Below are positions 5,941-11,527 of a stretch of 11,527 bases of DNA, piece by piece. This DNA is from Actinomycetota bacterium (GTDB lineage Bacteria > Actinomycetota > Acidimicrobiia > Spongiisociales > ZC4RG35), in contig JAPUJM010000067.1 in the NCBI GenBank assembly GCA_027296205.1, forward strand, positions 1-11,527, given 5' to 3'. Positions within the stretch are counted from its first letter, which is position 1, and each line of letters opens with the position of its first letter. The notes under the pieces were generated by a model, which did no database searches, was not told the DNA's origin, and was given only the letters and a program-made list of their open reading frames with translations. The position numbers were made by a program, and so were the translations under genes.

Positions 5941-7326
5941 TTAGAGCCCGATCAGTTGGATCAAGGCGCTGACGGTGTCGTCCCCGTAGAACTTGTCCAC
6001 CAGCCATGTGACCGTTTCCGGCACCAGCATGACGATGATCAGCCCGAAGCCCTGCAACGCCATAAAAGGCAAGGCTCCCCTATGGATGTCAGCGGTTGTG
6101 ACTTCTGGTGGCGCCACGGATTGGAGATAAAAGAGCGAAAACCCCACCGGTGGCGAGATGAATGCAATGTTGAGGTTGATGGCCATCATCACCGCGAACC
6201 ACACCATGAGCGGCCCTGTCAGGCCCAGAGCTATCGCCGCAGGAACGAAGAGAGGCATCACGATGAAGGAGATCTCGAGAAACTCGAGATTGATCCCCAA
6301 GAGGAACACAATGATATTGGCGGCGATGATGAATCCCCACTTGTCGCCCGGGATCGACGTCAGCCAGTTGGTGATGAGGTCCTGACCGTCCAACAGGTTG
6401 AAGACCATGGCGAAGAAGGTGGAAGCGAAGAGAATTTGGAGAACGAGGCCTGTGATATTGGCTGTGGCCCTCGCCGCTTCCAACATCGTCTTCCAGGCGA
6501 AGGTTCGGTAGAGCACCGACAGGAGCACCGCTCCAACGGCTCCCACAGCTCCAGCCTCGGATGCCGTGGCGATTCCGGCGAAAATCGAGCCCAACACCGC
6601 GAAGATCAGGAACAAAGGGGGCAGTACGACCTTGACCGCCTGCAGGGCGAGTTCGCGGGCCGGCATGTCCCGTTCGGACTTGGGGATGGCTGGCGCAATG
6701 CCCGGCTTGGCGTATGCGATGGCGACCGAGTAGATGGCGAAAATGGCGGCCAGCATGACACCGGGAATCAATGCTCCGGCGAACAACTCACCCACTGAGA
6801 TAGGGATGAATTGGGCCAATATGATCAGAACCAGGCTGGGTGGGATCAGTTGGGCGAGCGTCCCCGACCCGATGATCACTCCCGAAGCGAGCTTCGGGTC
6901 GTAGCCGTATTTCATCATCACTGGAAGCGAGAGCAGACCCATCACGATGACGGTTGCCGCCACGACGCCGGTCGCAGCCGCGAGCAGAGTTCCCACAATC
7001 ACCACAGCCACCGCCAGTCCACCCTCCAGGGGTCCCATCAGGAACCCGATGGTGGTCAACAAGCGTTCCGCCAAACCAGATTTTTCGAAGACGGCTCCCA
7101 TGAATACGAAGAACGGGATAGCCAGGAAGGTGAAGTTGGAGACAGAGTTGGCGAACCATTGGCTGAAAAGAACGTTGAGCTGTCTGAATTCGAGATCGCC
7201 GAGGATCACTCCAAGCAAGAAGAAGACCACTGCGGTGCCGGCAAAGGAGAAGGCGACCGGGTAGCCGCTGAGAATGATCACCAGGAAGACGGCGAACATG
7301 ATGATGGCGAGGAGTTCGAGACTCAT
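5941..7326 (-). CDS. dctM: TRAP transporter large permease subunit DctM
   Basis: This 461-residue integral membrane protein is the transport-catalysing subunit of a sodium-driven TRAP carrier. It is hydrophobic throughout with about a dozen predicted helices. Family landmarks are clear: IPFFVFMGAVFEKSG (70-84), the scaffold loop GVVAATVIVMGLLSLPVMM (120-138) and GTLAQLIPPSL (155-165) of the first half, and GIATASEAGAVGA (251-263), the DctM signature, in the second. An additional polar segment at about 44-63 lies between the first helices; it gives a length slightly above the usual 425-430 and is common in TakM-type proteins. The ATG at 7326 has an AGGA Shine-Dalgarno five bases upstream that overlaps the dctQ stop codon, so the two are coupled with a 7-nt gap. 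The gene ends 3 nt from the shared terminator. Its binding protein is the convergent dctP, an inference from proximity and matching subfamily. Confidence 0.95.
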   Translation of the reverse strand: MSLELLAIIMFAVFLVIILSGYPVAFSFAGTAVVFFLLGVILGDLEFRQLNVLFSQWFANSVSNFTFLAIPFFVFMGAVFEKSGLAERLLTTIGFLMGPLEGGLAVAVVIVGTLLAAATGVVAATVIVMGLLSLPVMMKYGYDPKLASGVIIGSGTLAQLIPPSLVLIILAQFIPISVGELFAGALIPGVMLAAIFAIYSVAIAYAKPGIAPAIPKSERDMPARELALQAVKVVLPPLFLIFAVLGSIFAGIATASEAGAVGAVGAVLLSVLYRTFAWKTMLEAARATANITGLVLQILFASTFFAMVFNLLDGQDLITNWLTSIPGDKWGFIIAANIIVFLLGINLEFLEISFIVMPLFVPAAIALGLTGPLMVWFAVMMAINLNIAFISPPVGFSLFYLQSVAPPEVTTADIHRGALPFMALQGFGLIIVMLVPETVTWLVDKFYGDDTVSALIQLIGL

Positions 7327-7333
7327 CCGCTTC

Positions 7334-7909
7334 CTACTCGACCCTGGCCGGCTGTTCGTGCAGACCTTCGAGTGTTACCAGGTGGCCCCGATCGGTGATT
7401 ATCGCGTAGAGCTTGATCTGCTCGGCCAACGCCTGGATCAATAGGAGCAGGAAGGCAATCGCCAGGAGCATCTTTATCGGACCGCGGGGAAGGCCATCGG
7501 CATCAGGGGATTGCTCCCACCTCGCCCATGAGTTGATGGCTTGAGGGAAGGAGACGAATATGCCGATCAGGGCGAATGGAATCAGACCGATCCAGTGTCC
7601 TGCAAAGTCGATCAATGCCTTGCGCCTTGCTCCCTGATGGGCAAACCAGAAGTCGACTCGAACGTTGATCTGGTGCTTGAGAATGTAGGGGAATCCCAGA
7701 AGAAAGATTCCTGAGTACATGTACCACTGAAGCTCGATGATGGTATTTGTCGTGAGTCGGGTGCTGGTGGCCTGTCCTATGTAGCGAAGCACGACGTTGA
7801 CAAAGCCGACGGTAACCGTGGGAATGACTATCCACATGGCGAGTTTGCCGGTGACTTCGGCAAAGCGGTCGGCCCAGCGTTGGTAGGCGAGGAGCAGACC
7901 GAAAAGCAC
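7334..7909 (-). CDS. dctQ: TRAP transporter small permease subunit DctQ
   Basis: This 191-residue membrane protein is the small subunit that holds the DctM elevator in place. Four hydrophobic segments are visible: about residues 24-45 (LAMWIVIPTVTVGFVNVVLR), 62-78 (WYMYSGIFLLGFPYIL), 104-124 and 146-166, separated by charged loops such as KHQINVRVDFWF (80-91), a conserved feature of the family where the Arg-Asp pair follows the second helix. The start is a GTG at 7909, with GGGAGG 5 nt upstream (complement of 7915-7920), a good ribosome binding site. It is the first gene of the dctQ-dctM unit. The 99-nt region to the divergent HAD gene must hold its promoter; the best -10 candidate is TAGGGT (complement of 7962-7967) but I found no convincing -35 partner. 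Confidence 0.92.
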   Translation of the reverse strand: MLFGLLLAYQRWADRFAEVTGKLAMWIVIPTVTVGFVNVVLRYIGQATSTRLTTNTIIELQWYMYSGIFLLGFPYILKHQINVRVDFWFAHQGARRKALIDFAGHWIGLIPFALIGIFVSFPQAINSWARWEQSPDADGLPRGPIKMLLAIAFLLLLIQALAEQIKLYAIITDRGHLVTLEGLHEQPARVE

Positions 7910-7996
7910 TCCTGCCTCCCTGCGTGTGCCTTCCGTGGTCGTGACCTACCTCCTCGACGGCACCCTAACCATCGTCAGGAACACCGGTCTTCTGCT

Positions 7997-8002
7997 TAGT
8001 CT
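7997..8002 (+). promoter_or_regulatory. Possible -10 box of the HAD hydrolase gene
   Basis: TAGTCT fits TAnnnT and ends 6 nt before the ATG at 8009, where no Shine-Dalgarno is present, so a leaderless transcript is likely. No good -35 hexamer is seen at 16-18 nt; TCGTCA (7972-7977) is 19 nt away and weak. Confidence 0.3.
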
Positions 8003-8008
8003 GCGGCA

Positions 8009-8656
8009 ATGCGCCGGGTGCACATTGTCTGGGATTGGAACGGCACACTTTTTGACGATCTTGCAGTGGTCATCTTGGCCGCCAACGCCTCCATGGCCAG
8101 GTTCGGAGTGGATCCCATTGACGAGGATGGCTATCGCGACCATTACACCCGGCCGGTTCGAGCCTTCTACGACTCACTGTTCGGACGACCGGTCAGCGAC
8201 CCTGAGTGGGAGGATCTGAACGACCGGTTCCACGATGAGTACTTCGCGCTTGCCGGCACTGTGAGTCTCATGTCTGACGCTCTTGATGCGTTGTCGGCTG
8301 TCGAGACCAAAGGCTGGGGGCAGTCTCTTCTGTCGATGTCACCGCAGGGCTGGCTGGAACAGATCGTTGGTGCGCTGGGTGTTGCCAGGCGATTCACCCT
8401 GGTTGACGGGTTGCGCGGTGAGACGGGAGGTTTGAAGGCGCAGCACATGGAGGAGCATCTTCAGACTCTCGGCGTGGACCCGGCGAGAGCTGTCGTCGTG
8501 GGGGATACCCCAGACGATGCAGTGGCGGCCCGGCATGTGGGTGCCCACGTGGTGCTCTACGACGGGGGGAGCCATCATCTTCCACAACTCGAGGTGACTG
8601 GTGCTCCGGTGGCCCATTCTCTGTTGGAGGCGGTGGAGATCGCGGCGAGTTTCTGA
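8009..8656 (+). CDS. HAD superfamily hydrolase (phosphatase-like)
   Basis: A 215-residue cytoplasmic enzyme of the haloacid dehalogenase fold, probably a small-molecule phosphatase of the phosphoglycolate phosphatase/beta-phosphoglucomutase type. Motif I is DWNGTLFDD (9-17), with nucleophile Asp9. The general acid/base two residues on is Asn11, not the usual Asp. A helical cap follows (about 18-90). Motif II is the Ser in LLSMS (Ser109 or 111), motif III Lys143 in GGLKAQH, and motif IV GDTPDD (165-170) with Asp166 and Asp170 for magnesium. The end, HVVLYDGGSHHLPQLE, resembles the usual substrate-specificity tail after motif IV. ATG 8009 is the first start and directly precedes the first beta-strand; there is no Shine-Dalgarno. 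The gene stands alone, divergent from dctQ and convergent with the thiolase, with 90 nt between without a clear terminator. The substrate is unknown. Confidence 0.88.
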   Translation: MRRVHIVWDWNGTLFDDLAVVILAANASMARFGVDPIDEDGYRDHYTRPVRAFYDSLFGRPVSDPEWEDLNDRFHDEYFALAGTVSLMSDALDALSAVETKGWGQSLLSMSPQGWLEQIVGALGVARRFTLVDGLRGETGGLKAQHMEEHLQTLGVDPARAVVVGDTPDDAVAARHVGAHVVLYDGGSHHLPQLEVTGAPVAHSLLEAVEIAASF

Positions 8657-8746
8657 GCCGAACGCTCGAGCCGGGACGTTCAGCGGCTTCCGGTGACGAG
8701 CCCCGTCATGTGGCGTCGGCTTCCCAGCCAGGCGAGCCCACGGCCG

Positions 8747-9931
8747 TCAGGTGTCCACCTTCACGATGATCGCGTCGCCCTGGCCACCGCCACCACATAA
8801 CGTCGCCGCCCCTACTCCCCCGCCCCGGTGGCGAAGGGCGTTGATGAGGGTAACCACCAGGCGAGCCCCGGTAGCACCCAGCGGATGTCCGAGAGCGACG
8901 GCTCCGCCATTGACGTTCACCTTGTTCTCGGAGACATCGAGCATTCGCGCCGACCACAGCGAGACAGCGGCATACGCCTCATTGATCTCGAGCAGGTCCA
9001 AATCGGAAGGCTCCATTCCGGCCTTCTTGAGCGCGACCATCAGTGCCTCGGCCGGGCGCTCATGGAGGGTGGGGTCGACGCCTCCAATTTGTCCGTAGGC
9101 AAGAATCTCGGCAACGATCGGCGCACCGGACGCCTCGGCTGCGTCACGATCGGAGACCACGACGGCGGCGGCGCCATCCGAAATCTGTGAGGCGTTGCCG
9201 GCGGTGATCGTGCCGGTTGATACGAACGCCGGGCGCAGGTTCCCCAACGACTCGACTGTCGAGTCCTCGCGGATTCCCTCGTCGACATCCACAGTCACCG
9301 GTTCGCCCTTTCGCTGCGGAACCGTGACGGCTGCGATTTCGGCGCCGAATTGGCCGTTGCGTGTCGCTTCGGCGGCTCTTTCGTGACTTCGGACCGCCCA
9401 CTCGTCCTGCTCTTGGCGGCTGATCCCGAGCTGGTCGTTCTTGTGATCGGACGATTCACCCATGGTGCAATGGTCGAAGGCGCAGTAGAGGCCGTCGTGT
9501 TCCATGACATCGACCAACTCGGCGTTGCCGATGCGGGTTCCCCATCGCAGTTCCCGAACCACATGAGGACCGTTGGTCATGCTTTCCATGCCGCCGGTCA
9601 TGACGAAGGTCGACTCTCCAAGACGGATTGCCCGGTCGGCGAGCCCAATTGCGGACATCCCGGAAAGGCAGACCTTGTTTATCGTCACCGATGGCACCGT
9701 CATCGGCAATCCGCCGTGAACTGCCGCCTGACGTGCCGTGATCTGACCTTCACCAGCCTGAAGCACGTGCCCGAAGAGGACTTCGTCGAACGCGGCGGGA
9801 TCGACCTGCGCTCGTTGAGCGGCGGCGGCGATTGCGACGCCTCCGAGCTCGACAGCGCGCAGCGGCTTGAGAACGCCGTTGTATTTTCCTATCGGTGTCC
9901 GGGCGATTCCGGTGATGACTGAATTCCTCAC
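8747..9931 (-). CDS. Acetyl-CoA C-acetyltransferase (thiolase)
   Basis: This enzyme joins two acetyl-CoA to acetoacetyl-CoA, or splits 3-ketoacyl-CoA in the reverse direction. From a GTG at 9931 the product is 394 residues, a typical thiolase length, beginning MRNSVITGIARTPIGKYNG. The catalytic set is complete: nucleophile Cys88 (NKVCLSG), NEAYA motif (about 317-321), His349 (GHPLGATGAR) and Cys379 (LCGGGGQGD), nearly the same numbering as the classic biosynthetic thiolase. The start is firm: AGGAGG (complement of 9936-9941) lies 4 nt upstream and the family N-terminus starts right there, although the frame is open 28 codons further. The gene is divergent from methylmalonyl-CoA epimerase, so the pair probably works in short acyl-CoA metabolism. 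Sequence alone does not separate a biosynthetic (PhaA/AtoB) from a degradative role. Confidence 0.95.
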   Translation of the reverse strand: MRNSVITGIARTPIGKYNGVLKPLRAVELGGVAIAAAAQRAQVDPAAFDEVLFGHVLQAGEGQITARQAAVHGGLPMTVPSVTINKVCLSGMSAIGLADRAIRLGESTFVMTGGMESMTNGPHVVRELRWGTRIGNAELVDVMEHDGLYCAFDHCTMGESSDHKNDQLGISRQEQDEWAVRSHERAAEATRNGQFGAEIAAVTVPQRKGEPVTVDVDEGIREDSTVESLGNLRPAFVSTGTITAGNASQISDGAAAVVVSDRDAAEASGAPIVAEILAYGQIGGVDPTLHERPAEALMVALKKAGMEPSDLDLLEINEAYAAVSLWSARMLDVSENKVNVNGGAVALGHPLGATGARLVVTLINALRHRGGGVGAATLCGGGGQGDAIIVKVDT

Positions 9932-9948
9932 AAAACCTCCTGGTGGCG

Positions 9949-9978
9949 ATGCTACCGGTCCGGAGATGACAGTTTCAC
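9949..9978 (-). promoter_or_regulatory. Predicted thiolase promoter
   Basis: On the minus strand, GTGAAA (9978-9973, 4 of 6 to TTGACA) and TAGCAT (9954-9949, fits TAnnnT) are 18 nt apart. Transcription would start near 9942, giving a leader of about ten bases that includes the AGGAGG. The -35 box lies inside the spacer of the opposing epimerase promoter. Confidence 0.35.
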
Positions 9979-9994
9979 TCGCTGCCAATAGCCT
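9966..9994 (+). promoter_or_regulatory. Predicted epimerase promoter (leaderless)
   Basis: ATGACA (9966-9971, 5 of 6 to TTGACA) and TAGCCT (9989-9994, fits TAnnnT) are exactly 17 nt apart, and the -10 box ends 7 nt before the GTG at 10002. This is the best promoter match in the window and supports a leaderless message. It also explains away the in-frame ATG at 9966, which would be the -35 box. Confidence 0.5.
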
Positions 9995-10001
9995 TAGTTC
10001 A

Positions 10002-10412
10002 GTGAAGTTGCTCAACCTCGATCACGTGGCGATCGCCGTCCATGACCTGGATGCGGTCCTTGCCGGCTACCGATCCCGATACAACGTCGAACCTCTGTAT
10101 CGGGAGACCATTGAGGAGCAGGGCGTCGAGGAGGCGATGATTCCTGTCGGTGGATCGTTCGTGCAGCTGCTGCAGCCTCTCGGCCCTGAAACCTCTGTGG
10201 GCAAGTTCTTGTCTAAGAACGGTGAGGGTCTTCACCATGTTGCCTACGCAGTCGCCTCGATCGATGAGGCACTGGAGCACCTCGAAGCCGATGGCGCCCG
10301 TCTCATCGACCGTGAGCCGCGCTCCGGTGGCCGGGGGACTCGGATCGCCTTCGTTCACCCGGGCGACCTCGGCGGGACGTTGATCGAGTTGGTGGAGTTG
10401 GGTGATGGCTGA
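10002..10412 (+). CDS. mce: Methylmalonyl-CoA epimerase (VOC fold)
   Basis: This enzyme interconverts the (S) and (R) forms of methylmalonyl-CoA, linking propionyl-CoA carboxylase to methylmalonyl-CoA mutase. The 136-residue product has the two-module vicinal oxygen chelate fold. Expected metal ligands are present: His8 (LDHVAIAV), Gln55 (FVQLLQPL), His78/79 (GLHHVAY) and Glu129 (TLIELVEL), each in the same block as in the Propionibacterium enzyme. Other family signatures are GKFLSKNGEG (67-76) and GTRIAFVHP (112-120). The start is taken as GTG 10002, directly before the first beta-strand; no Shine-Dalgarno is present but a well-placed promoter is. ATG 9966, in frame, would add 12 residues. 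The 3' end overlaps the next gene by 8 nt, so the two are co-translated. No mutase or carboxylase core genes are in the window. Confidence 0.94.
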   Translation: MKLLNLDHVAIAVHDLDAVLAGYRSRYNVEPLYRETIEEQGVEEAMIPVGGSFVQLLQPLGPETSVGKFLSKNGEGLHHVAYAVASIDEALEHLEADGARLIDREPRSGGRGTRIAFVHPGDLGGTLIELVELGDG

Positions 10413-10611
10413 AGGATTCGAGATCAAGGGTGGCGCCGATGAATTCGAGGCGGCCGTCATCGCGGTCGTCCTCGACCAGATTGCCGTCGAGGAGAAGGCG
10501 GTCCGTCAGGGAAGACCCGACCGTCTTCCCGGTTTGCCCGCATGGGTGAGGGTCTTGATCCCCGAAGAGCCCAACCTGCCACGCGAGGTGGTCACCCCCG
10601 ACGGTCAGTAA
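10405..10611 (+). CDS. accE: Small protein, putative acyl-CoA carboxylase epsilon subunit
   Basis: A 68-residue protein starting MAEGFEIKGGADEFEAAVIA. The pattern (a short strand with a Gly-Gly turn, a helix of the type DEFEAAVIAVVLDQI at about 12-26, a charged linker, then a lone Trp in LPAWVRVL near 46-50) resembles the epsilon subunits that actinobacteria use to hold acyl-CoA carboxylase complexes together. The family is short and poorly conserved, so the call rests partly on context: it overlaps the methylmalonyl-CoA epimerase gene by 8 nt, and propionyl-CoA carboxylase makes that enzyme's substrate. The ATG at 10405 has GGTGGAG (10391-10397) 7 nt upstream; a GTG one codon earlier is also possible. 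No carboxylase alpha or beta gene is in the window. The gene ends 1 nt from the convergent MurJ-like gene, with no terminator visible. It could instead be an uncharacterised small protein. Confidence 0.5.
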   Translation: MAEGFEIKGGADEFEAAVIAVVLDQIAVEEKAVRQGRPDRLPGLPAWVRVLIPEEPNLPREVVTPDGQ

Positions 10612-10612
10612 C

Positions 10613-11527
10613 TCAGTCTCGCCGCCTGATCTCACCCAACTCCGGAGAGCGGAGGAGTAGGGCCACGCCGAGGAAGACCGCGAGCGTGGTGAGCCCACCA
10701 ACCAACACTGCTCCCAACCCCGTCCAGAATGTCGGTTCTTCCGCGAACAGCGCGTTCACCAGGGGCAGCGATACGAGTGTGGCGGCGGTCGCCGCGACGA
10801 GTCCACGAATCAGTGATGGGACAAGCCGGCGCACCGCGTTCCAACCGGCGTCGTAGCCCCACGCGACCAGCATGCCGATGGCGTAACCCGTCACCACCAA
10901 TGTCGAGGCGAGCGCAAAACCCTTGACACCGAATACCGAATAGAGACCCAGCCAGGAGGGGATTGCTATCAGTGAGAAGACTGTCCCGATCAGGACCGGC
11001 GTCCACATCTTCCGTTTCGCGTAGAAGTATCTGGCCAGGATCTGGTGGAGTCCCCACGCCGGTATCGAGAATGCGTAGATCGTCAGCAGTCTTGCGACCA
11101 GGGTCGAATCCTCGGCTGAGAAAGCTCCGTGCTGGAACAAGAGCCGCACCAACGGTCGGGCGAGAACGATGAGAGCAGCCGTGGCGGCAGCCGCGATGAA
11201 GATGGTGTTTCGAGCGGCCCGACCGGCTGTCGCGACCAGCCCTTCGTAATCCTCCTTGGCGGCCAGCCGGGCCAGGAACGGGTAGGCAGCGACTCCGGCG
11301 GCCTGGGCGATGACGCCGACGGGAACCATGTTCAGCTGTCTCGCGAAGGACAGCGCAGAGGTTGCGCCCTCCTCGACCTGGCCAAAGAACCGCACGAACT
11401 GTTCGTCGAGCACGACCACCGACTGCCCGATCATCAGAGGTAGCGCAAGAATCAGATACTCCCCCACCGACGACTCGCCCCTGACCGGACGCATGAGCCA
11501 GGTTCCGGTGCGGCGAGCTCCTATCCA
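10613..11527 (-). CDS. murJ: MurJ/MviN-type lipid II flippase, C-terminal part (5' end outside window)
   Basis: MurJ moves the peptidoglycan precursor lipid II across the cytoplasmic membrane. The frame is open from the right edge (first codons WIGARRTGTWLMRPVRGE) to the TGA at 10613, 304 residues, against about 500 for a full protein, so this is the C-terminal half or more. Family blocks: LPLMIGQSVVVLDEQFVRFF, then LSFARQLNMVPVGVIAQAAG followed by AAYPFLARLAAKED, and GAFSAEDSTLVARLLTIYA followed by ILARYFYAKRKMWTPVLIG, the last matching the region around the central cavity in MurJ. About eight to nine hydrophobic segments are visible. An internal ATG (11494) is probably not the real start because family-like sequence is expected further upstream. 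The protein ends soon after the last helix (RSPELGEIRRRD), without the pseudokinase extension known from mycobacterial MviN. A related MOP-family polysaccharide or lipid flippase is possible. Confidence 0.85.
   Translation of the reverse strand, partial: WIGARRTGTWLMRPVRGESSVGEYLILALPLMIGQSVVVLDEQFVRFFGQVEEGATSALSFARQLNMVPVGVIAQAAGVAAYPFLARLAAKEDYEGLVATAGRAARNTIFIAAAATAALIVLARPLVRLLFQHGAFSAEDSTLVARLLTIYAFSIPAWGLHQILARYFYAKRKMWTPVLIGTVFSLIAIPSWLGLYSVFGVKGFALASTLVVTGYAIGMLVAWGYDAGWNAVRRLVPSLIRGLVAATAATLVSLPLVNALFAEEPTFWTGLGAVLVGGLTTLAVFLGVALLLRSPELGEIRRRD

Noticed and set aside
5956..6798. 280-codon open frame on the plus strand opposite dctM
   Set aside because: Highly polar, His/Asp/Glu/Arg-rich translation that mirrors the hydrophobic codons of dctM.
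8657..8746. Terminator between the HAD gene and the thiolase
   Set aside because: Only a 5-bp inverted repeat (GAACG 8660-8664, CGTTC 8677-8681) with a 12-nt loop and no T-run was found.
9932..10015. 28-codon N-terminal extension of the thiolase
   Set aside because: The family N-terminus and a well-spaced AGGAGG place the start at 9931; the extension crosses both predicted promoters.

Overview
The window reads as chromosomal DNA from a high-GC actinobacterium, probably an uncultured member of the Acidimicrobiia or a nearby class. The main clues are the SRT (not SRC) clamp-loader motif in DnaX, a Tat-type lipoprotein signal, a small acyl-CoA carboxylase epsilon-like subunit, frequent GTG/TTG starts, and several genes whose -10 box lies only 6-7 nt from the start codon, as in leaderless actinobacterial transcripts. 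The class-level guess is inference. The window is almost completely packed with genes: no gap exceeds 155 nt, and I see no mobile element, CRISPR array, tRNA or rRNA.

Layout. (1) Positions 1-1750, minus strand: an ABC-2 type exporter, an ATPase overlapping a permease that runs off the left edge. (2) Positions 1751-1885: a short divergent control region with a 59-nt near-perfect inverted repeat touching the ABC promoter. (3) Positions 1886-4588, plus strand: the conserved replication/repair cluster dnaX - ybaB/ebfC - recR. (4) Positions 4744-7909: a complete TRAP transporter of the TakP (2-oxoacid) type, split into two convergent units: dctP on plus, dctQ-dctM on minus, meeting at a strong GC-rich terminator hairpin. 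(5) Positions 8009-8656, plus: a HAD-family hydrolase. (6) Positions 8747-10611: an acetyl-CoA acetyltransferase (minus) divergent from methylmalonyl-CoA epimerase plus a putative carboxylase epsilon subunit (plus), with predicted promoters that overlap each other. This looks like acyl-CoA/propionyl-CoA metabolism. (7) Positions 10613-11527, minus: the C-terminal part of a MurJ/MviN-type lipid II flippase, entering from the right edge.

How they fit together. Export, DNA replication/recombination, organic-acid uptake, short acyl-CoA metabolism and cell-wall precursor flipping are mostly core functions. A plausible thread is that 2-oxoacids or similar carboxylates taken up by the TRAP system feed the acyl-CoA enzymes nearby, but the sequence does not prove the link. 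I found no convincing new multi-gene system. The points most worth a second look are the inverted repeat before dnaX, the split TRAP locus, the run of leaderless-type promoters, the back-to-back thiolase/epimerase promoters, and a HAD enzyme with Asn in place of the second catalytic Asp.
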